From Azospirillum agricola (GTDB taxonomy: Bacteria > Pseudomonadota > Alphaproteobacteria > Azospirillales > Azospirillaceae), in NCBI RefSeq assembly GCF_017876095.1, contig NZ_JAGINM010000016.1, positions 1 to 64,000 on the forward strand: a stretch of DNA of 64,000 bases. The letters are read 5' to 3'. The notes beneath the pieces are model-generated. The model saw nothing but the letters and a program-made list of their open reading frames with translations. It was not told where the DNA came from and made no database searches. The translations under genes and the position numbers were made by a program. Below, one piece after another: positions 25,801 to 34,267 of the stretch (its first letter is position 1; each line of letters opens with the position of its first letter).

Positions 25801-26937
25801 ATGACCCGCTTTCCTGCCGCCACCCGGATGGCTGCCGCCGCTCTGCTGGCGCTGGTCGCGCTCAGCGTTCCGCCGGCCATGGGGACGGCGGCGGCGCAGA
25901 CGCGGGTCAAGGATCTCGTCACCTTCGACGGCGTCCGCCGCAACCAGCTCGTCGGCTACGGCCTGGTGGTCGGGCTGAACGGCACCGGCGACCGGCTGAT
26001 CAACGCGCCCTTCACCGAACAGAGCCTGAAGGGCATGATGGAGCGGCTCGGCATCAACACCCGCGGCGAGACGCTGCGCACCCGCAACGCGGCGGCGGTG
26101 ATGGTGACGGCCAGCCTCCAGCCCTTCTCGCGCCAGGGCACCACGGTGGACGTCACGGTGTCGGCGCTGGGCGACGCGACCAGCCTGCTCGGCGGCACGC
26201 TGGTGGTGACGCCGCTGCTCGGCGCCGACGGGCAGGCCTACGCGGTGGCGCAGGGGCCGCTGTCGGTCAGCGGCTTCTCGGCCGGCGGCACGGCGGCCAC
26301 GGTGACCAAGGGCGTGCCGACCGCCGCCCGCATCGCCAACGGCGCCATCGTCGAGCGCGAGCTGAAATACGCGCTGAACGACATCGGCGGCGTGCGGATG
26401 GCGCTGCGCAACCCCGACTTCACCACGGCGAACCGCATCGCCGACGCGGTGAACGGCCGGCTCGGCGCCGGCAGCGCGCGGGTGCTCGACCTGACCACGG
26501 TGGACGTGCGGATCGCCGGTCCCTACGTCGGCAACGTCTCGCGCCTGATCGGCGAGATCGAGCAGCTCCACGTCCGGCCCGACGCCATCGCCCGCGTCGT
26601 GGTCGACGAGCGCAGCGGCACCATCGTCATCGGCGACGACGTGCGGGTCAGCCGGGTCGCCATCACCCAGGGCAACCTGACCGTCCGCGTCGTGGAGACC
26701 CCGCAGGTGTCACAACCGCAGCCCTTCAGCAACGGCCAGACCGTCGTCGTGCCACGCACCGACGTGCAGGTGCAGGAGGGCAATGGACGCCAGTTCGTCA
26801 CGGTCGGCGGCAACGTCAGCCTGCAACAGCTCGTCAACGGACTGAACGCGCTGGGCGTCGGCCCACGCGACATGGTGGCGATCCTTCAGGCGATCAAGGC
26901 GGCCGGTGCCCTGCACGCCGACCTGGAAATCATCTGA
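25801..26937 (+). CDS. flgI: Flagellar P-ring protein FlgI
   Basis: The 378-residue protein has a cleavable signal peptide ending near MGTAAAQ. The FlgI signature RVKDLVTFDGVRRNQLVGYG and VVGLNGTGD follows. The body has DVTVSALGDATSLLGGTL, and the C-terminus has NALGVGPRDMVAILQAIKAAGALHADLEI. It forms the periplasmic ring around the rod, assembled with FlgA (14753-15514). ATG at 25801 follows flgL by 9 bp. The family length is about 370, so the gene is complete. Confidence 0.97.
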   Translation: MTRFPAATRMAAAALLALVALSVPPAMGTAAAQTRVKDLVTFDGVRRNQLVGYGLVVGLNGTGDRLINAPFTEQSLKGMMERLGINTRGETLRTRNAAAVMVTASLQPFSRQGTTVDVTVSALGDATSLLGGTLVVTPLLGADGQAYAVAQGPLSVSGFSAGGTAATVTKGVPTAARIANGAIVERELKYALNDIGGVRMALRNPDFTTANRIADAVNGRLGAGSARVLDLTTVDVRIAGPYVGNVSRLIGEIEQLHVRPDAIARVVVDERSGTIVIGDDVRVSRVAITQGNLTVRVVETPQVSQPQPFSNGQTVVVPRTDVQVQEGNGRQFVTVGGNVSLQQLVNGLNALGVGPRDMVAILQAIKAAGALHADLEII

Positions 26938-26967
26938 TTGCGGAACGGCGGAAAGGAGAAGGCTTCC

Positions 26968-27303
26968 ATGGATGTCAGCGCGGCGAACCACCACCGGCCC
27001 ACGGCGGCGGCCCCGGCAACCGTCCCGGCCGCGGCGGACAAGGTCGCCCAGGAATTCGAGGCGATGATCGTCGGCCAGATGATGGAGAGCATGTTTGCCG
27101 GGCTGGAGAGCAGCGCCACCTTCGGCGGCGGCGGTCCTTCGGAAAAGCCGTGGCGCAGCTTCATGCTCCAGGAATACGGCAAGGCCATCGCCGAGGCCGG
27201 CACGCTCGGCATCGGCGCTATGGTCCGCGAGGAGGTCGCCCGCCTCTACGCCGCCCAACAGGCTCCCCAATCGGCCCAGCAACCGGCGGAGACCGCGTCA
27301 TGA
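26968..27303 (+). CDS. flgJ: FlgJ-type rod-binding protein without muramidase domain
   Basis: The 111-residue protein contains only the rod-binding domain (VAQEFEAMIVGQMMESMF, then a glycine-rich turn and the MLQEYGKAIAEAGTLGIGAMV helix). The peptidoglycan hydrolase domain of enterobacterial FlgJ is absent, which is usual in Alphaproteobacteria. ATG at 26968 is chosen because an AAGGAG lies 9 bases upstream. A TTG at 26938 directly abutting flgI is less likely. The stop overlaps the next start as ATGA. Confidence 0.88.
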   Translation: MDVSAANHHRPTAAAPATVPAAADKVAQEFEAMIVGQMMESMFAGLESSATFGGGGPSEKPWRSFMLQEYGKAIAEAGTLGIGAMVREEVARLYAAQQAPQSAQQPAETAS

Positions 27304-27818
27304 GCGTGAGTGTCAAGGATCTCATCCACGAGTTCGCCGCCGAGAAGAAACCCGACGACGCGCCCGTCGTCGAAGCCGCCGCCGAGCGTCCCGCTTATGA
27401 CGGCGCCACCGCGCTGACCGTCAGCGAGTTCCTCGACACGGTCGAGGCGCTCTGCGCCGTGCTGGAGGAGGAATCCGCCTGCATCGCCGCCGGCATGCTC
27501 GACCGGCTGGAGGTCTACGCCAACCGCAAGACCGCGATGGCCGAAAAGCTGGACAGCATCGCCTTGCAGGCACGCGCCGACGGAATCCGCCTGCCCGACG
27601 CTCTGCGCACCATGACGCTGGAGCGCGTCGAACGGCTGGACAGGGCGGTCAGCGCAAACGCCAGCGGACTTGTCGCCCTGCGCAAGGCGGTGCTGACCAT
27701 CAACCGCAACCTGCTGGCGGCGCTGGAAAAGGCGGCGAGCGACGGCACCTACGCCCGCAGCGGGCAGGCCATGCGCCCGGTCGAGCTTTCGGCCTCGGGC
27801 CTGAACACCACATTGTGA
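27300..27818 (+). CDS. FlgN-like export chaperone
   Basis: The 172-residue, highly helical, acidic protein has a disordered N-terminus (1-40). A FlgN-like helical bundle follows with LEEESACIAAGMLDRLEVYANRKTAMAEKL and LRKAVLTINRNLLAALEKAASDGTYARSGQ. FlgN chaperones FlgK and FlgL, both encoded just upstream. The start codon overlaps the flgJ stop (ATGA), showing translational coupling in the same operon. The family call rests on the pattern and context rather than on a sharp motif. A weak inverted repeat (ggccgt / acggcc) lies just after the stop. Confidence 0.75.
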   Translation: MSVSVKDLIHEFAAEKKPDDAPVVEAAAERPAYDGATALTVSEFLDTVEALCAVLEEESACIAAGMLDRLEVYANRKTAMAEKLDSIALQARADGIRLPDALRTMTLERVERLDRAVSANASGLVALRKAVLTINRNLLAALEKAASDGTYARSGQAMRPVELSASGLNTTL

Positions 27819-27842
27819 GGGGACTGTGACGGCCGTGCGGCG

Positions 27843-28388
27843 TCAGGACGGCCGGCTCTTGACGCTCGACAGCTCACCCGCCTCCTCCAGCTTGACGATG
27901 CAGGCGACCAGCGCGCGCTGGAAGCCGCGGGAGTCCGACGGCAACGCCACCCCCTGCCCGGTCGGCCAGAACTCGACGAAGGCCTGGTTGGCGTCGGCGC
28001 TGCCGTCCGGCCATTCGAAGGCGACGCCCAGCCCGATCTCCACCGTCTTGCGGCGGTGGTCGGTGACGAGGATCTGCGCCTCCCAATGCATCCCGCCGGA
28101 TCCCTTCTCGGCCCGCTGGTGGCTCCAGGTCCGCAGATAATCGCGGAAGGTTTCCGAATTGCGGTCAAGCCGCATGTAGGTCGAGCAATCGACCACCGCC
28201 GGGGCGAAACGGGCCGTGTAGCGCGCCTGCGCCAGTGCACGCGACACCTCGGCGCACAGGCCGTCCATCAGCGTCAGGCTGCGACGCACGGTTTCGGCGA
28301 TGGCGGTGGCAAGGGCCGCACCCTTCAACGCCGGCTTCGACGCGCGGTCGTTGCGGTACATATCGAAAAGATCGTCCGAATCGCCCAT
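27843..28388 (-). CDS. Hypothetical protein, 181 aa
   Basis: No named family recognised. This soluble, mixed alpha/beta protein has no signal peptide or transmembrane helix. The central part has aromatic strands (HWEAQILVTDHRRKTVEIGLGVAFEWPDG) and a C-terminal helix (GFQRALVACIVKLEEAGEL). It is convergent with the flagellar operon. It is separated by 170 bp, including a strong terminator, from the fmd/urt operon, so it is probably transcribed alone. Coding is supported by a good ATG at 28388 and a consistent reading frame. Confidence 0.65.
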   Translation of the reverse strand: MGDSDDLFDMYRNDRASKPALKGAALATAIAETVRRSLTLMDGLCAEVSRALAQARYTARFAPAVVDCSTYMRLDRNSETFRDYLRTWSHQRAEKGSGGMHWEAQILVTDHRRKTVEIGLGVAFEWPDGSADANQAFVEFWPTGQGVALPSDSRGFQRALVACIVKLEEAGELSSVKSRPS

Positions 28389-28493
28389 CGCCGTCCCGGT
28401 GCCAACGCCCTGCCCCAGGGCCTGTTACCGTCCAATCCAGCAAAAACAAATTAATACCTCGTGAACCGGGCGGAAAAAGGTCGCACCCGAAGC

Positions 28494-28531
28494 AAATGGG
28501 GGACCGGAGCGGAAGCCCCGGCCCCCCATTT
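28494..28531 (-). terminator. Terminator of the urt-fmd operon
   Basis: The 17-bp arms at 28494-28510 and 28515-28531 pair fully when read on the minus strand (two G-U wobbles) around a 4-base loop. The stem begins with AAATGGGGG and its partner ends CCCCCATTT. It lies 28 bp after the fmdB stop, in the correct place to end the minus-strand urtABCDE-receptor-fmdAB transcript. Confidence 0.75.
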
Positions 28532-28558
28532 CAATTCCCGCAGCGATTCAGTCCGCCA

Positions 28559-28900
28559 TCAGTGGCTGATCATCCAGGGGCGCGCCGTCGGGAACGCCTT
28601 GGAGCCGTCGGCGCCCCGCGCCACCGTCCGGCCGGTCTTCGAACCGCCGCCGCAGCCACAGTTGGGACCGTGCTTGTGGCCGATCTCCGACAGCATCTTC
28701 GGCCGGTCGGCGCTGCGCTCGTTGGTGCCGTGGGCCGTGCGCGTCGCCGCCGAGACGGTCGAGAAGGCCGGGGCCGTGCGCATCACCCGCGGCGACGCGG
28801 CGGCGCAGACCGGGCAGGGCTGCGGCTCCCGGCATTCCGCCATCGGCCGCAGGTCGGTGAAATCGCCGCAGCTCGGGCATTCGTAATCGTACATCGGCAT
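28559..28900 (-). CDS. fmdB: FmdB-family zinc-ribbon protein
   Basis: The 113-residue protein starts MPMYDYECPSCGDFTDLRPM with CPSC at 8-11 and CPVC at 29-32, the four-cysteine zinc ribbon of the FmdB family. In Methylophilus, fmdB accompanies the formamidase gene fmdA and was proposed as a regulator. A second Cys-rich patch (CGCGGG) lies near residue 82. The exact role is unknown: it could be regulatory or help maturation. It is the last gene of the urt-fmd operon, 27 bp after fmdA. Confidence 0.92.
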   Translation of the reverse strand: MPMYDYECPSCGDFTDLRPMAECREPQPCPVCAAASPRVMRTAPAFSTVSAATRTAHGTNERSADRPKMLSEIGHKHGPNCGCGGGSKTGRTVARGADGSKAFPTARPWMISH

Positions 28901-28927
28901 GGCGACGCTCTCCTTCCCCGCTCGGCG

Positions 28928-30157
28928 TTACTTGTCCTGGGCGATCGGCAGATCGACGTCTCCGGTGACGAACTTCGTCGGCCCGTTGGCGTTCGGCTTG
29001 ATGTCGAAATCGAAGATCTCGGTCGGCAGGAACAGGGTGGCGCAGGCGTTCGGCACGTCGACCACGCCGCTGATGTGGCCCTGCACCGGCGCCGTGCCGA
29101 GAATCGAGTAGGCCTGGGCGCCCGAATAGCCGAACTTCTTCAGGTATTCGATGGCGTTCAGGCAGGCCTGCCGGTAGGCGACATGGACGTCGAGGTAATG
29201 CTGCTCGCCAGCCTCGTCGACCGAGATGCCCTCGAAGATCAGGTAGTCGTTGTAGGTCGGGACGATCGGGCTGGGGCGGAAGATCGGGTTCTTGATCCCG
29301 TACTTCGCCATGCCGTCCTTGATCAGGTCGACCTTCAGATGCGCCCAGCCGGCCATCTCGATGGCGCCGCAGAAGGTGATCTCGCCGTCGCCCTGGCTGA
29401 AGTGAAGGTCGCCCATCGACAGGCCGGCGCCCTTCACATAGACGGGGAAGTAGATCTTGGAGCCGCGCGACAGATCCTTGATGTCGCAGTTGCCGCCATG
29501 CTCGCGCGGCGGCACGGTGCGCGCACCCTCGGCGGCGGCCTTGTCGCGGGCGTCGCCCTTCAGCCGGCCCATGTGGGCGGTCGGCGCGTAGGGCGGGTTG
29601 GCGAGGCCGGGGACGCGGGTCGGGTTGGTGTCGATCAGCGCCTGCTCGCGGCGGTTCCACTTGGCCAGCAGATCGTGCGACGGCAGGCAGCCGATCAGGC
29701 CGGGATGGATCAGGCCGGCGAAGCGCACGCCCGGAATGTGGCGCGACTTGGTGAACATGCCCTCGAAGTCCCAGATCGACTTCTGGGCCAGCGGGAAATG
29801 CTCGGTCAGGAAGCCGCCGCCGTTCTGCTTGGAGAAGAAGCCGTTGAAGCCCCACTGCTGCTGCGGGAAGGCGCCGATGTCGAGCAGATCGACCACCAGC
29901 AGGTCGCCCGGCTCGGCCCCCTCGACGCCGACCGGCCCGCTGAGGAAATGCACCTGGCTGAGGTCGACGTCGCGGACGTCGGCCGCGCTGTCGTCGTTCA
30001 TGATCTGGCCGCCGGTCCAGTCGTAGCATTCCAGGATGAAATCGTCGCCCGGCTTCACCGTGACCGCCATCGGGATGTCCGGGTGCCAGCGGTTGTGGAT
30101 CATGTCGTTTTCATAGGGGGACTTCGACAGATCGACCTTGACGAGGGTATCAGCCAT
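28928..30157 (-). CDS. fmdA: Formamidase FmdA
   Basis: The 409-residue acetamidase/formamidase family enzyme hydrolyses formamide to formate and ammonia. The length and the segments HNRWHPDIPMAVTVKPGDDF, DWTGGQIMNDDSAADVRDVDL, REHGGNCDIKDL and LSMGDLHFSQGDGEITFCGAIEM match the family. These include the conserved D-H-Q-G-D-G-E core of FmdA/AmdA proteins. ATG at 30157 is preferred; it has AAGGAAGA at a normal distance and gives the family length. The gene is cytoplasmic, with no signal. It follows the fusion receptor gene and precedes fmdB, linking amide breakdown to the Urt uptake system. Confidence 0.96.
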   Translation of the reverse strand: MADTLVKVDLSKSPYENDMIHNRWHPDIPMAVTVKPGDDFILECYDWTGGQIMNDDSAADVRDVDLSQVHFLSGPVGVEGAEPGDLLVVDLLDIGAFPQQQWGFNGFFSKQNGGGFLTEHFPLAQKSIWDFEGMFTKSRHIPGVRFAGLIHPGLIGCLPSHDLLAKWNRREQALIDTNPTRVPGLANPPYAPTAHMGRLKGDARDKAAAEGARTVPPREHGGNCDIKDLSRGSKIYFPVYVKGAGLSMGDLHFSQGDGEITFCGAIEMAGWAHLKVDLIKDGMAKYGIKNPIFRPSPIVPTYNDYLIFEGISVDEAGEQHYLDVHVAYRQACLNAIEYLKKFGYSGAQAYSILGTAPVQGHISGVVDVPNACATLFLPTEIFDFDIKPNANGPTKFVTGDVDLPIAQDK

Positions 30158-30217
30158 GTTTGGTCTTCCTTGGTTTTGTGGATTGTTGGGCGGTGCTCGG
30201 GCAAACCCCACCCTGAC

Positions 30218-30246
30218 CCTCCCTCGGCACGAGCGGGGGAGGGAGG
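30218..30246. repeat. GC-rich inverted repeat between receptor gene and fmdA
   Basis: The arms cctccctc and gaggggagg-like (exact pair cctccctc / gagggagg) are separated by 13 bases. The element lies in a 163-bp gap inside the operon and resembles the intergenic elements at 52162 and 54773. It could attenuate or stabilise the transcript. Confidence 0.4.
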
Positions 30247-30320
30247 CAGGAGCTTCGTGGAAGCGCGGCGGAGGGCTAGGGCTGGGACTGGGGCGAGGAC
30301 ACGGGGCGCAACGGCTTTCC

Positions 30321-32738
30321 CTAGGCCGCGATCTCGCGGAAGCCGTCGGGGAAGGGGTTGGGCTCGATCAGGTCCCGGGTCTCGTGGACGACGTCGAACT
30401 GGCCGTCGCGGCGCGCCCGGCCGACCCGCGTCCGGGTCCACAGGTGATGGTTCTCGTGGATGCGGGTGCGGCCGGCCGGCGCGTCCGCGAACTCGATGCC
30501 GGGGGAGGCGGCGACGACGCGGGCGACGTCGAAGCTTCCGGCCTTCTCCACCGCCAGCTTCCACAGCCAGGGGCCGACATAGGCGTTGGCGGTGACGTCG
30601 CCGATGACGCTCTCCGCCCCCCACATCGCCTTGAAAGCGGCAACGAAGGCCCGGTTGGCCGGCAGGTCGAGCCCCTGGAAATACTTGGCGCAGGTGTAGG
30701 CCCCGGCGATGTAGTCGCCGCCGATGCCGAGCATCTCGTCCTCGGTGACGCTGTTGGTCAGCAGGGTCTGGGTGCCCAGGTCGATCCCGGCCGCCTTGAG
30801 CTGCTTGTAGAAGGCGACGTTGGAGCCGCCGACGACGATCGGGTAGATGACATCGGGCCTGGTCGCCTTGATCTTGTTGACGATCGTCTCGAAGCGGGTG
30901 TGGCCGAGCTCGACATACTCCTCGCCGACGACGCGGCAGCCCTTGCGCTCGATGTGGCGCCGCGCGATGGCGTTCGACGCGCGCGGCCAGATGTAGTCGG
31001 AACCGACCAGGAAGAAGCTCTTCGCCCCCTTCTCGCGCATCACCCAGTCGAGCCCGGCGAGGATCTGCTGGGTTGCCTCCTGGCCGGTGTAGATGACGTG
31101 CTTGGACTGCTCCAGCCCCTCGTAGAAGGTCGGGTAGTAGAGCAGGCCGTTGTGCCGCTCCAGCATCGGCAGCACCGCCTTGCGCGAGGCCGACGTCCAG
31201 CAGCCGAAGATCGCCGCCACCTTGTCCTCGGTCAGCAGTTTGCGGGTCTTCTCGGCGAAGGTTGGCCAGTCGCTGGCGCCGTCCTCCTGATTGATGCGGA
31301 TCTCGCGACCGAGCACGCCGCCCATCTCGTTGATCTGCTGGATCGCCAACATCTCCGCCTGGATCGAGCCGCCCTCGCTGAGCGCCATGGTGCCGGTCGC
31401 CGAATGCAGGATGCCGATGGTCACGCTGTCGTCGGTGACGGCGAGGCCGGTCGTGTTGACCGCCGCCGTCGCCGGCCCGCTGACGCTGCGCTTCCGGCCG
31501 GCAGAGGCACCCGTCCGCCCGGCGGCGGCCGAGCGGCGGCGCAAGGCCGCTTGCAGGCTGACCTCGGCCAGGAAATTGTTGACCTCCTGGCTGAGCTGGT
31601 CGGCGCGCTGCGACACCTGACCGGCGGCGTCGAGCACCTGCCCGGCGGCCGTGCCGGTGTCGGACGCCGCCTCGGTCACGCCGGTGATGCTGCGGGCGAC
31701 CTCCTCGGTGCCGCGCGCGGCCTGCTGGACGTTGCGGGCGATCTCGGCGGTGGCGGCGCCCTGCTGCTCGACCGCGGCGGCAATGGTCGCGGCGATCTCG
31801 TTGATGTCGGCGATGGTGCCGGCGATGCCGCGGATGGCGCTCACCGCCTCGGCCGTCGCCGACTGGATGGCGCCGACCTGGGTGGAGATGTCCTCGGTCG
31901 CCTTGGCCGTCTGGTTGGCCAGGGTCTTGACCTCGCTGGCCACGACCGCGAAGCCTTTCCCCGCCTCCCCGGCGCGCGCCGCCTCGATGGTGGCGTTGAG
32001 CGCCAGCAGATTGGTCTGGCCGGCGATGCCGTGGATCATCGTCACCACCTGCCCGATGCGGTTGGCGCTCTCGGCCAGCCCCTGGACGACGGCGTCGGTG
32101 CGCCTCGTGTCGTCCACCGCCTTGCCGGCGATGCCGGCCGAGGCGGCGACCTGCCGGCCGATCTCCTGGATCGAGACCGACAGCTCCTCGGTCGCCGTCG
32201 CCACCGTCTGCACGTTGACCGACGCCTGCCCCGAGGCCGCCGCCATCGCCGCCGACAGCCGGTTGCTGCGGTCGGCGGTGCCGGTCATCATCGTCGCCGT
32301 CTCGGTCATCTCGCCGGCCGCCGTGGAGACGGTCTGCACCAGATGCCCGACCTTGTTCTCGAAGGCGCGGGTCAAGGTCTCCAGCCGGACCGCGCGCTCC
32401 TCCGTCGCCTTGCGCTCGGCCTCGCGCTCCGCGTCGCCGGCGGCGCGGGCCGTCGCGTCGGCGGCGAGCTGGTCGAGCGCGGCGCGCAGATCGCCGAGAT
32501 CGTCGCCCGTCCTTGGCCGGCCGGCCAGCGACGCCGCGTCGGCAGCCAGCCGGTCGAGCGGCTCGCCGACCCGGCGCGCCAGCGCGCCGTAGAGCGTGGC
32601 GACCGACAGCAGCGCGGTGGCGACGATGCCGGCGAGCGCGGCGACGGTCGAGCCGGTCGTCAGGACGAGGGCGGCCGACAGCGCGGCGAGAGCGGCGACG
32701 GCGGCGCCGGAGACGGTGGCGATCTTGGCAGGGTTCAT
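30321..32738 (-). CDS. Chemoreceptor fused to a C-terminal UrtA-like urea/amide-binding domain
   Basis: This 805-residue protein has two close N-terminal helices (about 9-30 and 32-52) with almost no periplasmic loop, a HAMP-like linker (about 55-130) and a methyl-accepting signalling domain. The tip of that domain, at about 230-270, has the canonical QTNLLALNATIEAARAGE. A basic, Ser/Ala-rich linker follows, then residues 430-805 form a full periplasmic-binding-protein fold. This domain is closely similar to UrtA of the same operon, sharing DGASDWPTFAEK, FGCWTSASRKAVLP, YYPTFYEGLEQSK and TGQEATQQILAGLDWV. It has no export signal of its own. With two helices, both ends of the protein should be cytoplasmic, so the ligand domain would be inside the cell, as AmiC is. 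The ATG at 32738 lies 49 bp after urtE; fmdA follows. Likely role: chemotaxis to urea or short amides. Confidence 0.93.
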   Translation of the reverse strand: MNPAKIATVSGAAVAALAALSAALVLTTGSTVAALAGIVATALLSVATLYGALARRVGEPLDRLAADAASLAGRPRTGDDLGDLRAALDQLAADATARAAGDAEREAERKATEERAVRLETLTRAFENKVGHLVQTVSTAAGEMTETATMMTGTADRSNRLSAAMAAASGQASVNVQTVATATEELSVSIQEIGRQVAASAGIAGKAVDDTRRTDAVVQGLAESANRIGQVVTMIHGIAGQTNLLALNATIEAARAGEAGKGFAVVASEVKTLANQTAKATEDISTQVGAIQSATAEAVSAIRGIAGTIADINEIAATIAAAVEQQGAATAEIARNVQQAARGTEEVARSITGVTEAASDTGTAAGQVLDAAGQVSQRADQLSQEVNNFLAEVSLQAALRRRSAAAGRTGASAGRKRSVSGPATAAVNTTGLAVTDDSVTIGILHSATGTMALSEGGSIQAEMLAIQQINEMGGVLGREIRINQEDGASDWPTFAEKTRKLLTEDKVAAIFGCWTSASRKAVLPMLERHNGLLYYPTFYEGLEQSKHVIYTGQEATQQILAGLDWVMREKGAKSFFLVGSDYIWPRASNAIARRHIERKGCRVVGEEYVELGHTRFETIVNKIKATRPDVIYPIVVGGSNVAFYKQLKAAGIDLGTQTLLTNSVTEDEMLGIGGDYIAGAYTCAKYFQGLDLPANRAFVAAFKAMWGAESVIGDVTANAYVGPWLWKLAVEKAGSFDVARVVAASPGIEFADAPAGRTRIHENHHLWTRTRVGRARRDGQFDVVHETRDLIEPNPFPDGFREIAA

Positions 32739-32787
32739 CAGGGTTCCCCGGACTGTGATGACGTTCGGCGGCGCGGCGGCGTGGTTC

Positions 32788-33477
32788 TCACACCGACAGC
32801 AGGCGGGCGACCTTGGCCTCGTCCACCTGGTCGCGCGTGTCCTCGTGAACGATCTCGCCGTTCTCGATGACCAGCACCCGGTCGGCGATGTCGAGCGCGA
32901 AGCTCAGAACCTGCTCCGACACGACGATGCTGAGGCCCTTCTCGTCGCGGATGCGGCGGAGCGTGCGGCCCATCTCGCGGATGATCGAGGGCTGGATGCC
33001 CTCGGTCGGCTCGTCGAGCAGCAGGACCTTCGGCTTGCTCGCCAGGGCGCGCGCGATGGCGAGCTGCTGCTGCTGGCCGCCCGACAGGTTGCCGCCGCGC
33101 CGGCCCTTCATCTCCAGCAGCACCGGAAAGAGTTCATACAAGTCGCCCGGCACGCTGCGCCCGCCATGGACGGTCAGGCCGGTCTCGATGTTCTCCTGCA
33201 CGGTCATCGCCGGGAAGATCATGCGGCCCTGGGGGACGTAGGCGACGCCTTGCGCCACCCGCTCGTAGCTCTTGAGGGTGGTGATCTCGGTGTCGCCGAC
33301 GCGGACGGCGCCGGAGCGCGTCGGCACGATCCCCATCAGCGACTTCATGAGCGTGGTCTTGCCCATGCCGTTGCGCCCCATGATGGCGACGATCTCGTTG
33401 GGCGCCACGGTGAAGTCCAGCCCGTGCAGGACCTCGCTCTGGCCGTAGGACACGCGCAGTTGGTTGACGGACAGCAT
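32788..33477 (-). CDS. urtE: Urea ABC transporter ATPase UrtE
   Basis: The 229-residue LivF-type ATPase has Walker A GRNGMGKT near residues 35-43, signature LSGGQQQQLAIARAL, Walker B KVLLLDEPTEGIQP and the LivF/UrtE ending ENGEIVHEDTRDQVDEAKVARLLSV. It pairs with UrtD to energise uptake through UrtB/UrtC. ATG at 33477 is preferred over the TTG at 33483 because a purine-rich GGGGGGA lies at a normal distance. It is the fifth gene of the urtABCDE operon and is followed 49 bp later by the UrtA-fused chemoreceptor. Confidence 0.96.
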   Translation of the reverse strand: MLSVNQLRVSYGQSEVLHGLDFTVAPNEIVAIMGRNGMGKTTLMKSLMGIVPTRSGAVRVGDTEITTLKSYERVAQGVAYVPQGRMIFPAMTVQENIETGLTVHGGRSVPGDLYELFPVLLEMKGRRGGNLSGGQQQQLAIARALASKPKVLLLDEPTEGIQPSIIREMGRTLRRIRDEKGLSIVVSEQVLSFALDIADRVLVIENGEIVHEDTRDQVDEAKVARLLSV

Positions 33478-33507
33478 CTTCAATCCCCCCGCTCTCGTCG
33501 GCGTTGC

Positions 33508-34254
33508 TCAATGGCCCAGATAGACTTCGACGACCTTCGGGTCGTTCTTCACCCGCTCCATCGAGCCTTCCGACAGGATCTTCCCCTGGTGGAGCACGGT
33601 GACGCGGTGGGCGATGTCCTCGACGAACTTCATGTCGTGCTCGATCACCAGCACCGAGCGGTTCTGGATGATCCTGTTGAGAAGCTCGGCGGTCTTCTTG
33701 CGCTCGTTGACGCTCATGCCGGCGACCGGCTCGTCGAGCATCAGCAGCTCGGGGTCCTGGATCAGCAGCATGCCGATCTCCAGCCACTGCTTCTGGCCGT
33801 GGCTGAGATACTCGGCGCGCTGGTCGAGATGGTCGGACAGGAAGATCATCTCGGCGATCTCGGCAACGCGGTCGCGCACCTCCGCGTCGCGCTTGAAGGC
33901 GAGCGCCCCGAACACCGTGCGGCCGCGCGGAAAGGAGATCTCCAGATTCTCGAACACCGTCAGGTCGTCGTAGATCGACGGGTTCTGGAACTTGCGCCCG
34001 ACCCCGGCCTTGACGATCTGGTGCTCCTTCATCGCGGTCAGTTCCTTGTTGCGGAACTTGATCGAGCCGCCGGACGCCCTGGTCCGCCCGCAGATGAGGT
34101 CGAGCACCGTCGTCTTGCCGGCGCCGTTGGGGCCGATGATGACGTGGATCTCGTTGGCGTCGACGTAGAAGGACAGGTCGTTGACCGCCTTGAACCCGTC
34201 GAAGGACACCGTGAGCCCTTCGACCGCCAGCAGGTAATCCGTCGGATTGGCCAT
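33508..34254 (-). CDS. urtD: Urea ABC transporter ATPase UrtD
   Basis: The 248-residue LivG-type ATPase has Walker A GPNGAGKTTVLDLICG. Its unusual signature LSHGQKQWLEIGMLL is characteristic of UrtD rather than LivG. It has Walker B LLMLDEPVAGMS and H-loop VIEHDMKFVEDI. With UrtE it hydrolyses ATP to drive urea or short-amide uptake. It lies 13 bp after urtC and 30 bp before urtE in the same operon. No frameshift or missing motif. Confidence 0.96.
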   Translation of the reverse strand: MANPTDYLLAVEGLTVSFDGFKAVNDLSFYVDANEIHVIIGPNGAGKTTVLDLICGRTRASGGSIKFRNKELTAMKEHQIVKAGVGRKFQNPSIYDDLTVFENLEISFPRGRTVFGALAFKRDAEVRDRVAEIAEMIFLSDHLDQRAEYLSHGQKQWLEIGMLLIQDPELLMLDEPVAGMSVNERKKTAELLNRIIQNRSVLVIEHDMKFVEDIAHRVTVLHQGKILSEGSMERVKNDPKVVEVYLGH

Positions 34255-34267
34255 GGAGTTTCGCTCC

